A stretch of 64,000 bases of DNA from Sinorhizobium shofinae (GCA_001704765.1 MBFK01000006.1:62001-126000); one strand, 5' to 3'. Shown: positions 9,352 to 19,473, counted from the stretch's first letter. A program made the numbers and translations. Notes: generated by a model not told the origin, from the sequence alone.

Positions 9352-11463
9352 CTAACCGGCGCGCAGGAAGCGGATCGCTTCGTCTCGGCGGTGGAGATAG
9401 AGCAGCGTCCTCAAAGCGTGGCCGCGCTCCGTCGTCAGGTCCGGGTCGCGCTCGATGAGGTAGGCGGCGTCCTTGCGCGCAATCTCCAGAAGATCCCCAT
9501 GCGCCTCGAGGCTGGCGATGCGAAATCCGGGAGTGCCGGATTGCCGCGTGCCGAGCAGTTCGCCTTCGCCGCGCAGTTTCAGATCCTCTTCGGCAATCAG
9601 GAAGCCGTCTTCAGTCTGGCGCAGGATCGAAAGGCGCGCCCGGCCGGCATCGCTCAGCGGTCCCTTGTAAAGCAGGATGCAGGTCGAGGCCTCGTCGCCG
9701 CGCCCGACGCGGCCGCGCAACTGGTGCAGCTGTGCAAGCCCGAAGCGCTCGGCATGCTCGATCACCATAATGGTCGCATCGGGAACATCGACGCCGACCT
9801 CCACTACCGTCGTCGCCACCAGCACGCGAATCTCGCCGCTCTTGAAGGCGAGCATGACGGCGTCCTTTTCCGGCCCTGCCATGCGACCATGAACGAGGCC
9901 GACGTCCTTGCCGAAACGATGCACAAGGCTTTGGTACCGCTCGTCGGCCGACATGGTGTCGGTTTCTTCGGATTCCTCGATTAGCGGGCAGATCCAATAG
10001 GCCTTCTTGCCCTGACTGAGTGCCGAATCGAGCCTCTCAATGATTTCGTCGGTGCGCTCGGTTGGGATGGTGACGGTCTGGATTGGCTTTCGCCCCGCGG
10101 GCTTCTCCGTCAGCTTCGAAACGTCCATGTCGCCGAAGGCCGCCAGCACTAGCGTGCGCGGGATCGGCGTCGCCGTCATGACCAGCATGTGTGGGGAAAT
10201 GCCCTTGGCGGTGAGCCGTAGCCGCTGGTGAACGCCGAAGCGATGCTGCTCATCGACGACGGCAAGCGCGAGTTGCCGGTAATTGACGGCGTCCTGGAAG
10301 AGCGCGTGTGTGCCGATGACCATCTGCGTCTCGCCGGAGGCGATGCGCTCGAGGATTGCGTCGCGCTCCTTGCCCTTCGTCCTGCCGGTCAATACGTCGA
10401 TCGTGACGCCTGCCGGCGCAGCCATCTTCGCAAGCGTCGCATGGTGCTGCCGTGCGAGAATTTCCGTCGGCGCCATCAGCACGGCTTGGCCGCCGGATTC
10501 GACAGCAGCAAGCATCGCCATCAGCGCAACGGCTGTCTTGCCGGAGCCGACATCGCCCTGCAACAGACGCAGCATGCGCTCGCTGCCGGACATGTCGGCA
10601 AGGATGTCCCCGACTGCGCCTGACTGGCTGGCTGTGAGAGAGAAGGGCAGGGCTGCGATGACCGGTCCACTCAACTTGCCTGTAGCGCGAACCGGCGTTC
10701 CGGCGACCTTGCGTAAGCGCTGGCGCACCAAAGACAGCGATAGCTGGCCCGCTAGAAACTCGTCATAGGCGAGCCGCCGGCGCGCCGGCGCCTGCGGAGC
10801 GATATCGGTTTCGTCGCGCGGTGCGTGAAGGCGATGAAAACACGCCTGCGCGCTCTCGAAGCCTTGCTGGCGCAACACCGTCTCGTCCATCCACTCAGGC
10901 AGATCGGGAACGCGTGCCACCGCCGCCTCGATCGATTTGCGCAGGGGTCGCGGCGAGAGGCCTGCGGTCAGCCCGTAGACGGGTTCCACAAGCGGTAGGC
11001 TTTCGGCTTCGGCCTCACGGACCATATAGTCCGGATGCACCATCGAGGCGCGTCCGTTGAACCAGTCCACCTTGCCGCTGACGATGACGGTCTCGTCGAT
11101 CGGCAGGGCCTTTTCCAACCAATTTCCCTTGACCCGGAAGAAGGTGAGCGCCAACTCGCCCGTATCGTCGTGCAGGAAGACGCGATAGGGCACGTTCGGC
11201 CGGCCGCGCGGTGATGGCTGGTGCCGGTCCACGCGACCGGTGATGGTGACGATCGACCCCTGCGGCGCGTAGGCGATGCCGGGCTGCTGGCGCCGGTCGA
11301 TCAGCGAATAGGGCGCGTGAAACAGGAGATCGATCACGCGGCAGTCGTCGATCGACTCGCGTCCGAGTAGGCGCGCGTAAAGCTCGCCGGTCCTGGGGCC
11401 GATGCCGGGCAGGCTATCGAGCGGAGAAAAGAGCGGATCGAGCAGGGCAGGGCGCATGGCCAT
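9352..11463 (-). CDS. recG: ATP-dependent DNA helicase RecG
   Basis: A branched-DNA helicase that processes stalled forks and Holliday junctions. The 703-residue protein has an N-terminal wedge/OB domain (about 60-160), then SF2 motifs: Walker A GDVGSGKTAVAL near residue 303, DEQHRFGVHQR (DEQH box) near 400, and the C-terminal helicase motifs EVGVDVPDATIMVIEHAERF and QLRGRVGRG near 550-590. ATG at 11463 is taken; a second ATG two codons in (11457) is equally possible and neither has a good Shine-Dalgarno. It diverges from sdhE-mfd, putting two repair helicases next to each other. Confidence 0.97.
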   Translation of the reverse strand: MAMRPALLDPLFSPLDSLPGIGPRTGELYARLLGRESIDDCRVIDLLFHAPYSLIDRRQQPGIAYAPQGSIVTITGRVDRHQPSPRGRPNVPYRVFLHDDTGELALTFFRVKGNWLEKALPIDETVIVSGKVDWFNGRASMVHPDYMVREAEAESLPLVEPVYGLTAGLSPRPLRKSIEAAVARVPDLPEWMDETVLRQQGFESAQACFHRLHAPRDETDIAPQAPARRRLAYDEFLAGQLSLSLVRQRLRKVAGTPVRATGKLSGPVIAALPFSLTASQSGAVGDILADMSGSERMLRLLQGDVGSGKTAVALMAMLAAVESGGQAVLMAPTEILARQHHATLAKMAAPAGVTIDVLTGRTKGKERDAILERIASGETQMVIGTHALFQDAVNYRQLALAVVDEQHRFGVHQRLRLTAKGISPHMLVMTATPIPRTLVLAAFGDMDVSKLTEKPAGRKPIQTVTIPTERTDEIIERLDSALSQGKKAYWICPLIEESEETDTMSADERYQSLVHRFGKDVGLVHGRMAGPEKDAVMLAFKSGEIRVLVATTVVEVGVDVPDATIMVIEHAERFGLAQLHQLRGRVGRGDEASTCILLYKGPLSDAGRARLSILRQTEDGFLIAEEDLKLRGEGELLGTRQSGTPGFRIASLEAHGDLLEIARKDAAYLIERDPDLTTERGHALRTLLYLHRRDEAIRFLRAG

Positions 11464-11573
11464 GAAATTGCGACAAGAAATCCGGCATTGGCAAGGCTGA
11501 CAAGCCGCTTTCCAGCGTTTATAGAGCCCGTGAACACGATCCGCCTTGAAGCGGGTGGCAGGAAGGACGTTCC

Positions 11574-11879
11574 ATGACCGGCATTTCGCGCACGAGCGCC
11601 GATCTTGATCCGCGTCGGCGCAGGATCCTCTTCCGCGCCTGGCATCGCGGTATTCGCGAGATGGACCTGATTCTCGGGCAATTCGCGGAGGCGGAGCTCG
11701 CCACCCTTTCCGATGCGGAACTGGACGAGCTCGAAACGATCATGCGCGAGGAAGATAACGACCTCGTTCGCTGGATCACTGGCGAAAAGCCACTGCCCGA
11801 GCGCTACGCGACGGAGCTGTTTGCGCGCATAGCCGCCTACCGCCCGGATTTCGACCCCGTTCAGCAAGAGGCGGAATGA
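11574..11879 (+). CDS. sdhE: FAD assembly factor SdhE (DUF339)
   Basis: A 101-residue cytoplasmic protein that helps attach FAD covalently to the succinate dehydrogenase flavoprotein. The family signature is seen as WHRGIREMDLILGQFAE near residue 24, within the RGxxE motif required for flavinylation. No sdh genes are nearby; in rhizobia this gene usually sits between recG and mfd, as here. Its TGA overlaps the mfd ATG (ATGA), so translation is probably coupled. Confidence 0.93.
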   Translation: MTGISRTSADLDPRRRRILFRAWHRGIREMDLILGQFAEAELATLSDAELDELETIMREEDNDLVRWITGEKPLPERYATELFARIAAYRPDFDPVQQEAE

Positions 11880-14800
11880 ATTCGACGATGATCCCTGGTC
11901 TTGACTCGAAGAGAATTCTTGTAGCGGCACGGGAAGTGACGATCGGGCCCGTCCCTTCTGGCGCCGAAGCGCTGATCCTCGCCGATCTGGCGCGAGCCGG
12001 CGCGCCGGTCGCCTATTTTCTTTCCGACGGCCAGCGGATCGGCGATCTCGAGCAGGTGCTCGGTTTCGTGGCGCCCGACATTCCGGTCCTGACTTTGCCG
12101 GGTTGGGACTGTCTGCCCTACGACCGCGTTTCCCCGAGCGCCGATACGTCGGCGCGTAGACTCGCCGCGCTGAGCGCCTTGATCGCGCATCGGCACAGGC
12201 CGCACCCGGCGATTGTGCTGGTGACCGTCAATGCAGCTCTGCAGAAGATTTCGCCTCAGGACGTGATCGAGAGTCTCGCCTTCTCGGCGCGTCCGGGCAA
12301 TCAGGTGCGCATGGACGATCTCGCCGCGCGGCTGGATCGAAACGGTTTCGAGCGCGTGCCCACCGTGCGCGAGGTCGGCGAGTTTGCCGTGCGTGGTGGT
12401 ATCCTCGATGTCTATGTGCCGGGCAGTGGCGAGCCGCTGCGGCTTGATTTCTTCGGCGATACGCTGGAGACGATCCGCTCCTTCGATCCGGCGAGCCAGC
12501 GAACGACCGGGCAGGTGCGGTCCCTCGATCTCAATCCGATGAGCGAAGTGTCGCTGACGCCCGAGACGATCAGCCATTTCCGCAAGCAATATCTTTCGCT
12601 CTTCGGAGCTGCGACGCGCGACGATGCGCTTTATCAGGCGGTCTCCGAAGGACGCCGCTATGCCGGCATGGAGCATTGGCTGCCGCTCTTCTACGATCGG
12701 CTGGAAACGATCTTCGACTATCTCGGAGGCTTCCGCATCGTCACGGATCATCTGGTACGCGAAGCGGCGGCGGAGCGTTCGAAGCTCATTCTTGACTATT
12801 ATGAGGCGCGCCACGCCTCTGCGTCTCCCGGCAAGTCCCAGATATCCCAGGGCACGCCCTATAAGCCCGTGCCGCCGGAGATGCTTTATCTCGGCGCGAA
12901 AGGCTTTGGCTCCGCGCTGACCGAGCGCAATGCCGTGCGGCTGTCGCCGTTTTCCGAACATGAGGGCGAAGCCCGTCAGGTCGTGACCATCGAGGCTCGG
13001 CAGGGAGTGCGCTGGGCGAAGACCGCGGGCGAAGCCGAGAGTGAGAACGACGGCACACGCGCCAATGTTTTCGATCAGGCCGTGAAACACATAGCCGCGA
13101 GGCGGGCGACGGGCGCGAAGATCGTCATTTCCGGATGGACGGAGGGCTCGCTCGACCGCCTGCTTCAGGTGCTCGCCGAGCACGGCTTGGCCAATATCCG
13201 TCCCGTGAAGGCTCTCGCCGATCTGCGCTCGTTGAAGCCGGGCGAGGCAGCTTCCGCGGTTCTCAGCCTCGAATCTGGCTTCGAGACGGGCGACCTCGTG
13301 GTCATCGGCGAGCAGGACATCCTCGGCGACCGGATGGTGCGCCGCTCGAAGCGCCGCAAGCGCGGCGCCGATTTCATCGCCGAAGTGACGGGCCTCGATG
13401 AGGGCAGCTACGTCGTCCATGCCGAACACGGTATCGGCCGCTTCGTCGGTCTGCGCACCATTGAGGCCGCCGGCGCTCCGCATGATTGCCTGGAGCTCGT
13501 CTACGCCGATGATGCGAAGCTGTTTCTGCCGGTGGAAAACATCGAGCTCCTGTCGCGCTACGGGTCCGAGGGGACCGATGCGATCCTCGACAAGCTCGGC
13601 GGCGTCGCCTGGCAGGCGCGGAAAGCGAAACTCAAGAAGCGGCTGCTCGACATGGCCGGCGGCCTCATTCGCATTGCCGCCGAGCGGCACACGCGGCACG
13701 CGCCGGTCCTTGTCGCGCATGACGGCGTCTATGACGAATTCGCCGCGCGCTTCCCCTATGACGAGACCGAGGATCAGTTGAACTCGATCGAGGCGGTCCG
13801 CGACGATCTCGGGGGCGGCAGGCCGATGGATCGCCTCGTCTGCGGCGACGTCGGCTTCGGAAAGACCGAGGTGGCGCTGCGTGCCGCCTTCATAGCGGCG
13901 ATGAACGGCGTGCAGGTCGCCGTGGTCGTGCCGACGACCTTGCTGGCCCGGCAGCATTTCAAGACGTTTTCGGACCGCTTCCGCGGGCTGCCGATCCGCA
14001 TCCAGCAAGCCTCCCGCCTCGTCGGCTCGAAGGATCTGGCGCTGACGAAGAAGGAAGTCGCCGAAGGCAAGACGGACATCGTCGTCGGCACCCACGCCTT
14101 GCTCGGTTCCTCGATCAAGTTCGCCAATCTTGGCCTGCTCATCATCGACGAGGAGCAGCACTTCGGCGTCAAGCACAAGGAGCGCTTGAAGGAGCTGAAG
14201 ACCGACGTCCATGTCCTGACGCTCTCGGCGACGCCTATTCCGCGCACCCTGCAGCTTGCACTCACCGGCGTTCGCGAATTGTCACTGATCACCACGCCTC
14301 CGGTCGACCGCATGGCGGTACGCACCTTCATCTCGCCCTTCGATGCGCTGGTGATCCGCGAGACGCTGATGCGCGAGCACTATCGCGGCGGCCAGAGCTT
14401 CTACGTCTGCCCGCGGCTGAGCGACCTTTCCGAGATCCACGATTTCCTGAAATCCGACGTGCCGGAACTGAAGGTCGCCGTGGCGCACGGCCAGATGCCG
14501 GCAACCGAACTTGAAGACATCATGAACGCCTTCTACGAAGGGCGCTATGACGTGCTTCTGTCGACGACGATCGTCGAGTCGGGGCTCGACGTGCCGACCG
14601 CCAACACGCTGATCGTGCACCGCGCCGACATGTTCGGCCTCGCGCAGCTCTATCAGCTTCGCGGGCGGGTCGGACGCTCGAAGGTGCGCGCCTTCGCGCT
14701 CTTCACGCTTCCGGTCAACAAGACGCTGACAGGCCCGGCGGAGCGGCGTCTCAAGGTGCTGCAGTCGCTCGACACGCTCGGTGCCGGCTTCCAGCTCGCC

Positions 14801-15403
14801 AGCCACGACCTCGACATTCGTGGCGCCGGCAACCTGCTCGGCGAGGAGCAAACCGGCCACATCAAGGAGGTCGGTTTCGAGCTCTACCAGCAGATGCTGG
14901 AAGAAGCGGTCGCAGAGCTCAAGGGTGAAGAGGAGATCCACGATTCCGGCTGGTCGCCGCAGATATCGGTCGGCACGCCGGTGATGATTCCGGAAGTCTT
15001 TGTGCCCGATCTCAATTTGAGGCTCGGGCTCTATCGTCGCCTCGGTGAGTTGACCGACCTCAACGAGATCGACGGCTTCGGCGCCGAACTGATCGACCGC
15101 TTCGGCCCGCTGCCGACCGAGGTCCAGCATCTTCTGAAGATCGTCTATATCAAGTCGCTGTGCCGCACGGCCAATGTCGAGAAACTCGATGCCGGACCGA
15201 AGGGGGTCGTCGTTCAGTTCCGCAACAAGGAGTTTCCCAATCCGGCGGCCCTCGTCGGCCACATCGCCAAGCAGGGAACGCTCGCCAAGATTCGCCCGGA
15301 CCAGAGCATCTTCTTCCAGCGTGAACTCGCCACGCCGGACAAGCGCCTCTCAGGCGCGGCCATGGTGATGACCCAGCTTGCGACGCTTGCCAAGGCAGCT
15401 TGA
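11876..15403 (+). CDS. mfd: transcription-repair coupling factor Mfd
   Basis: Removes RNA polymerase stalled at lesions and recruits UvrA for strand-specific repair. The 1175-residue length is normal. Domains in order: UvrB-like N-terminal module (about 25-400), RNA-polymerase interaction domain with SYVVHAEHGIGRFVGL near 505, Walker A GDVGFGKTEVALRAAF near 658, DEEQ box IIDEEQHFGVKHKE near 757, helicase motifs through QLRGRVGRSKVRAFALF near 925, and a C-terminal TRCF domain. It starts inside the sdhE stop codon. Confidence 0.98.
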   Translation: MNSTMIPGLDSKRILVAAREVTIGPVPSGAEALILADLARAGAPVAYFLSDGQRIGDLEQVLGFVAPDIPVLTLPGWDCLPYDRVSPSADTSARRLAALSALIAHRHRPHPAIVLVTVNAALQKISPQDVIESLAFSARPGNQVRMDDLAARLDRNGFERVPTVREVGEFAVRGGILDVYVPGSGEPLRLDFFGDTLETIRSFDPASQRTTGQVRSLDLNPMSEVSLTPETISHFRKQYLSLFGAATRDDALYQAVSEGRRYAGMEHWLPLFYDRLETIFDYLGGFRIVTDHLVREAAAERSKLILDYYEARHASASPGKSQISQGTPYKPVPPEMLYLGAKGFGSALTERNAVRLSPFSEHEGEARQVVTIEARQGVRWAKTAGEAESENDGTRANVFDQAVKHIAARRATGAKIVISGWTEGSLDRLLQVLAEHGLANIRPVKALADLRSLKPGEAASAVLSLESGFETGDLVVIGEQDILGDRMVRRSKRRKRGADFIAEVTGLDEGSYVVHAEHGIGRFVGLRTIEAAGAPHDCLELVYADDAKLFLPVENIELLSRYGSEGTDAILDKLGGVAWQARKAKLKKRLLDMAGGLIRIAAERHTRHAPVLVAHDGVYDEFAARFPYDETEDQLNSIEAVRDDLGGGRPMDRLVCGDVGFGKTEVALRAAFIAAMNGVQVAVVVPTTLLARQHFKTFSDRFRGLPIRIQQASRLVGSKDLALTKKEVAEGKTDIVVGTHALLGSSIKFANLGLLIIDEEQHFGVKHKERLKELKTDVHVLTLSATPIPRTLQLALTGVRELSLITTPPVDRMAVRTFISPFDALVIRETLMREHYRGGQSFYVCPRLSDLSEIHDFLKSDVPELKVAVAHGQMPATELEDIMNAFYEGRYDVLLSTTIVESGLDVPTANTLIVHRADMFGLAQLYQLRGRVGRSKVRAFALFTLPVNKTLTGPAERRLKVLQSLDTLGAGFQLASHDLDIRGAGNLLGEEQTGHIKEVGFELYQQMLEEAVAELKGEEEIHDSGWSPQISVGTPVMIPEVFVPDLNLRLGLYRRLGELTDLNEIDGFGAELIDRFGPLPTEVQHLLKIVYIKSLCRTANVEKLDAGPKGVVVQFRNKEFPNPAALVGHIAKQGTLAKIRPDQSIFFQRELATPDKRLSGAAMVMTQLATLAKAA

Positions 15404-15451
15404 AACGAAGGTGGCGCCGGGGTGCCGGCCCCACTACCCAAAATGAGCGGA

Positions 15452-16117
15452 TCAGTGGGCTGGGCTAGCCGCCTTCATCTGGGCGATTTCGCGAAGCGCA
15501 TTCGTCAGCACTTCGACGGATTGCGCCCCCATCACCGCATATTGCTGTTCGATGATGAAGCAGGGAACGCCGGTCACGCCGATCTCCCGGGCCATTTCGA
15601 TTTCCTGCTTGACGGCGTCCTTGTCAGCATCGGAGGCGAAGAGCGCCGCGATGACGGGCCGGTCGAGACCCGCCTGTTCGGCAATGTCGAGCAGAACGGC
15701 GTGATCGCCGACATTCTTGCCTTCCTCGAAATTTGCTTTGAAAAGCAGCCGCACGGTCTCGGCCTGAGCAGCCGTGCCGCTCGTAGACGCCCAGCGGATT
15801 AGGCGATGCGCATCGAGCGTGTTCGGGCTGATCTTCACGGCATCGAAATCAAAGGCGATGCCAGCTTCCCGACCTAGGTCCTCGAGCATCTGATGCGCCC
15901 GGTCGACGGCATCTTGACCGCCGAGTTTTGCCGCAAGATGGCGTTTGTGATCGACGCCCTCCGGCGGCAGATCGGGATTGAGCTGATAGGGGCGCCACTG
16001 GATCGCGACATCAACCTCGCCTGCGACATTGGCGATCGCCTGGTCGAGGCGGTTCTTGCCGAGATAGCACCACGGGCAGACGACGTCCGAGACGATATCG
16101 ATATTGACGGTTTCCAT
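15452..16117 (-). CDS. DsbA family oxidoreductase, FrnE-like
   Basis: A 221-residue thioredoxin-fold protein with an N-terminal CPWC active site in DVVCPWCYLGKNR near residue 10 and the helical insertion typical of FrnE/2-hydroxychromene-2-carboxylate isomerase relatives; GVTGVPCFII near residue 175 is the cis-proline loop. No signal peptide is present, so it acts in the cytoplasm, unlike true DsbA. FrnE homologues act as disulfide isomerases in stress response. It converges on mfd with a 48-nt gap. Confidence 0.9.
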   Translation of the reverse strand: METVNIDIVSDVVCPWCYLGKNRLDQAIANVAGEVDVAIQWRPYQLNPDLPPEGVDHKRHLAAKLGGQDAVDRAHQMLEDLGREAGIAFDFDAVKISPNTLDAHRLIRWASTSGTAAQAETVRLLFKANFEEGKNVGDHAVLLDIAEQAGLDRPVIAALFASDADKDAVKQEIEMAREIGVTGVPCFIIEQQYAVMGAQSVEVLTNALREIAQMKAASPAH

Positions 16118-16210
16118 GGTGGTGGCCTTTTCTGTTTTGCTAAAGCAGCGACATAGGCCGGCAGGCCGCTTCTTTCAATGCGTTACCAAAAGGGAACCAT
16201 GGCACCCTGC

Positions 16211-18031
16211 TCACTGCGCACGCTCGTCCCACCAGGCCGGCAGTTGATAGCCATAAAGCGGCACCGTCGACGGGCGACCGATATGCTTCCAGCGGGCAAT
16301 CCATTGTGCATCCAGGTGGTAGAGCGGCACAACATAGGAGTTGTTGACCAGCAGCCGATCGTGTGCGCGTACGGCGGCGGTGAAATCCTCGGGCGTCCTC
16401 GCCTGCAGGATGTTATTGATCAGCTTGTCGACGTCCTTGTCTGCAACGCCGGCGAAGTTCTCGCTGCCCTGCCTTTCCCGCGACTGGGAGCCCCAGCGGC
16501 CAACCTGCTCCACGCCCGGCGACAGCGAGGAAGGATAAGACTTGATGATCACGTCGTAATCGAAGGATTGGCTGCGCAGCTGGTATTGGGAATCGTCGAC
16601 CGTTCGGACCGTTGCCACAATGCCGAGCGGCGCTAGGAAGCGCTGATAGGCAAGGGCGATCTTCTCCTGGCCGGCGTTCTGGCTCATGATCTCGAAGGCA
16701 AGCGGCGTGCCCTTCGCATCGACCATCTTGCCGTCCTTGATCGAATATCCGGCTTCGCGAAGCAGCGTCACCGCTTCGCGCAGCACATTGCGGTCGCGGC
16801 CGGAGCCGTCGGTGACCGGCAGTCGATAGGTCCCGTCGAGGATGGCGGGGTTGATCCGCTCCCTCACATCGCCCAACAAACCGAGCTCACGGTCGTCAGC
16901 TGCGACGCCAAGGAATGAGAGCGACGAGTTCTGCCAGTAGCTCTGGGTCCGCGTATAGGCGCCGTCGAACAGATTCTTGTTGACCCATTCGAAGTCGAAG
17001 ACGAGGGCGAGGCCCTGCCGAAGCTTGATGTTGTTGAACATCGGCCTGCGTGTGTTGAAGACGAAGCCGAGCATCCCGGAGGGAGTTTTCGGTTTGAAGC
17101 TCTCCTTGATCACGTCGCCGGAGCGAACGGCGGGGAAATCGTAGGCGCGCGCCCATTTGGTGGCGCTGCCTTCCGGATAGACGTCGATCTCGCCCTTCTT
17201 GAAAGCTTCGAAGAGGGTGTTTTCCTGGAGGAAATACTCGACGGAAATCTCGTCGTAATTGTCGACGCCGATCTTCGAAGGCAGGTCCTTGCCCCAATAG
17301 TCGGGATTGCGGCGATAGATGATCCGCTCGCCCGGCTTCACCTCGGCGACGCGATAGGCGCCGGAACCGAGTGGCGGCTCGAGCGTGGTCCTGTCGAATG
17401 CCTCGACGTTGATGGCGTGCTTCGGCAGCACCGGTGAAAGCGCCAGCAACAGCGGGAACTCGCGGTCGGCATCTTCTTTCAAAGTGAAGCGAACGCTGCG
17501 ATCGCCGACCTTCTCCATCTTCGCGACCTTCGACAACCGGTTGCTGAAGGGAGCGCGTCCCTTGTCGCGCAGCAGTTCGAAGGTGAAGATCACGTCCTCG
17601 ACGGTCACTGGCTGTCCGTCGGCCCAGCGCGCCTTGGGATTGAGATTGAACTGGATGAAGGTGCGGTCGTCGTCCCATTCGACCGACTCCGCGAGTAGCC
17701 CATACATGGTGAAAGGCTCGTCCTGAGAGCGCTGCATCAGCGATTCGTACACCAGGTTTCCGAACGCCGGGTCCCACATTCCCCGCGCGGTCGTGCGCAT
17801 GCTCTTCAGGATGAAGGGGTTGAGGCTGTCGAATGTGCCGACGACACCATAGGAAATCTTTCCGCCCTTTTTGACGTCCGGATTGACGTAGGGGAGGTGC
17901 TTGAAATCAGCCGGCAGGGCCGGCTCGCCGTGCATAGAGATAGCGTGCACCGGTGCGGCGGCGGCTTCATTGGCCGATATGCTGGTTGCCAGAAGCATGA
18001 CCAGGCCGGAAAGAACTGCGCGCAACTTCAC
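16211..18031 (-). CDS. extracellular solute-binding protein family 5, YejA-like
   Basis: Periplasmic binding protein of an oligopeptide-type ABC importer. The mature part opens HAISMHGEPALPADF followed by HLPYVNPDVKKGGKISYG, typical of YejA-like proteins linked to microcin C or peptide uptake. The frame is open to 18295, but a signal peptide (VKLRAVLSGLVMLLATSISA) begins only at the GTG at 18031; a TTG two codons later (18025) with GGGAGG 5 nt upstream is an equal candidate. From GTG it has 606 residues. The yejBEF permease/ATPase genes are not adjacent, so it is an orphan or works with a distant transporter. Confidence 0.88.
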   Translation of the reverse strand: MKLRAVLSGLVMLLATSISANEAAAAPVHAISMHGEPALPADFKHLPYVNPDVKKGGKISYGVVGTFDSLNPFILKSMRTTARGMWDPAFGNLVYESLMQRSQDEPFTMYGLLAESVEWDDDRTFIQFNLNPKARWADGQPVTVEDVIFTFELLRDKGRAPFSNRLSKVAKMEKVGDRSVRFTLKEDADREFPLLLALSPVLPKHAINVEAFDRTTLEPPLGSGAYRVAEVKPGERIIYRRNPDYWGKDLPSKIGVDNYDEISVEYFLQENTLFEAFKKGEIDVYPEGSATKWARAYDFPAVRSGDVIKESFKPKTPSGMLGFVFNTRRPMFNNIKLRQGLALVFDFEWVNKNLFDGAYTRTQSYWQNSSLSFLGVAADDRELGLLGDVRERINPAILDGTYRLPVTDGSGRDRNVLREAVTLLREAGYSIKDGKMVDAKGTPLAFEIMSQNAGQEKIALAYQRFLAPLGIVATVRTVDDSQYQLRSQSFDYDVIIKSYPSSLSPGVEQVGRWGSQSRERQGSENFAGVADKDVDKLINNILQARTPEDFTAAVRAHDRLLVNNSYVVPLYHLDAQWIARWKHIGRPSTVPLYGYQLPAWWDERAQ

Positions 18032-18363
18032 CTCCCGTAGGATTGGACGGTCCGATTCCCGGCACGTTACCAATGCGCAGGGATATTTCCAACAAGGCAG
18101 CGGGGAAGGACGTCTGCACGGGCCATCCGGCGTCATCCTCGCAGACTTACGATGCCTTGAGCGCCTCTCTGTCAATATCCGGTGTCGCCGAGTTGCAAAA
18201 AATGCAAGGAAACACTGGATAAACGGCACGAGCCAATGTAACAGGTGTTTCCGGAATCGGGGCCATTCAAAAGCCTCATTTGGCCAACAGGACAACGGCG
18301 GCTGACGATACTCACCAGCGGAACAGTCTGTTCCGTGGCCGGTTTTCAGGAGACGGAATCACA

Positions 18364-18990
18364 ATGATCTTCAAGTCGAACTTCACCAAACGGGCGGGAA
18401 TGGCAGCGCTGGCGCTCTCCGTAGCAGCAGCCGGCGCGCCGGGTATCGCGTCTGCGCAGGCTGGAGGCAAGCCGCCGCAGGGTTGGTTCAAGGTTTGCAC
18501 GAAGCAGGAGGATAACGACGTTTGTATCGTTCAGAACCTGCTCACCGCCAACAATGGTCAGCTTATCACCGCCGTCGGCCTAATCACCGTCTCTGGCAAG
18601 GTGAACCGCAAGGTCGTGCAGGTTTCCGTCCCCTCCGCGCGCATGATCCCGCCGGGTGTTCAAATGCAGATCGACGGCGCTAAGGGCGTCAAGCTCGACT
18701 ACGCCATCTGCATGCCCGACAAGTGCGTCGCCGAGGCGCCGCTCTCCGACGCGCTCATCGCCAACCTGAAGAAGGGCAATGAAGTCGTCTTCACGTCGGT
18801 CAATTTCCAGCGCGCTCCCAACCCGATCAAGATGACGCTGGAAGGCTTCACCGGTGTTTTCGACGGCGAGCCGATCGAACAGTCGCAGCTCGAAGAGCGT
18901 CAGCGCCTGCTGCAGGAAGAAATGCAGAAGAAGGCGGAAGATGCCCGCAAGAAGCTGGAAGAGGCGCAGAAGGCTGCCAAGCAGCAGTAA
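18364..18990 (+). CDS. IalB-type invasion-associated locus B family protein
   Basis: A 208-residue exported protein. A signal peptide at residues 1-32 ends ASAQA; the mature domain has paired cysteines (KVCTKQEDNDVC near 45, YAICMPDKCV near 117) typical of the IalB family. IalB affects erythrocyte invasion in Bartonella, but free-living rhizobia carry several paralogues of unknown role. The C-terminal 40 residues (from about 170) are a charged Glu/Lys/Ala-rich helix, probably coiled coil. The ATG at 18364 is preferred over the upstream in-frame ATG at 18280 because it opens directly on the signal peptide and has CAGGAG upstream. Confidence 0.9.
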   Translation: MIFKSNFTKRAGMAALALSVAAAGAPGIASAQAGGKPPQGWFKVCTKQEDNDVCIVQNLLTANNGQLITAVGLITVSGKVNRKVVQVSVPSARMIPPGVQMQIDGAKGVKLDYAICMPDKCVAEAPLSDALIANLKKGNEVVFTSVNFQRAPNPIKMTLEGFTGVFDGEPIEQSQLEERQRLLQEEMQKKAEDARKKLEEAQKAAKQQ

Positions 18991-19010
18991 CCTCTTCGCT
19001 TCTGAGATTG

Positions 19011-19043
19011 AAAACGCGCCCGGTTGTCTGCCGGGCGTTTTTA
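19011..19043 (+). terminator. rho-independent terminator of the IalB-like gene
   Basis: CGCCCGG (19017-19023) pairs with CCGGGCG (19031-19037) around a 7-nt loop and is followed by TTTTT. It starts about 20 nt after the stop of the IalB-like gene. Confidence 0.85.
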
Positions 19044-19143
19044 TTGGGGAATCCGAGGCGGATAAGAAAAGGTGCGAACGGTTTCCCGTCCGCACCTTGC
19101 GCATCCACGAGCTTCGGCTCGGTACGACCCGAACCGCGATCGC

Positions 19144-19473
19144 TTAATGGCGATAATTGGCCCTCGGCCTGTAATGCCCCACATCCGCCTTTTCGAACAG
19201 GGCGTTTACCTGAGTGTGGCGGATCGGCTGGTCGCTTTCGTCAGAGACGAGGTTCTGCTCCGAGACATAGGCGACATATTCGCTTTCGTCGTTCTCGGCG
19301 AACAGATGGTAGAAGGGCTGGTCCTTGCTCGGTCGGATCTCCTGGGGAATTGCGTTCCACCATTCTTCGGTGTTCGCATATTCCGGGTCGACGTCGAAGA
19401 TGACGCCCCGAAACGGAAAGAACCGGTGGCGAACGATCTGACCGATCTCGAATTTCGCGTTTCTTTGTTTCAT
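19144..19473 (-). CDS. hspQ: heat shock protein HspQ (YccV family)
   Basis: A 109-residue protein of the HspQ/hemimethylated-DNA-binding fold. Visible motifs are IGQIVRHRFFPFRGVIFDVD near residue 10 and QPFYHLFAEN near 52, both diagnostic. In enterobacteria HspQ is a heat-shock protein and adaptor of the Lon protease. The frame is open further upstream, but the ATG at 19473 gives the usual family N-terminus (MKQRNAKFEIG) and has AAAGGA 10-15 nt upstream. It follows the glnA terminator, so it should be transcribed separately. Confidence 0.92.
   Translation of the reverse strand: MKQRNAKFEIGQIVRHRFFPFRGVIFDVDPEYANTEEWWNAIPQEIRPSKDQPFYHLFAENDESEYVAYVSEQNLVSDESDQPIRHTQVNALFEKADVGHYRPRANYRH

Noticed and set aside
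11861-14212. 783-codon open frame on the minus strand
   Set aside because: Antisense of mfd with no recognisable domain; same high-GC effect.
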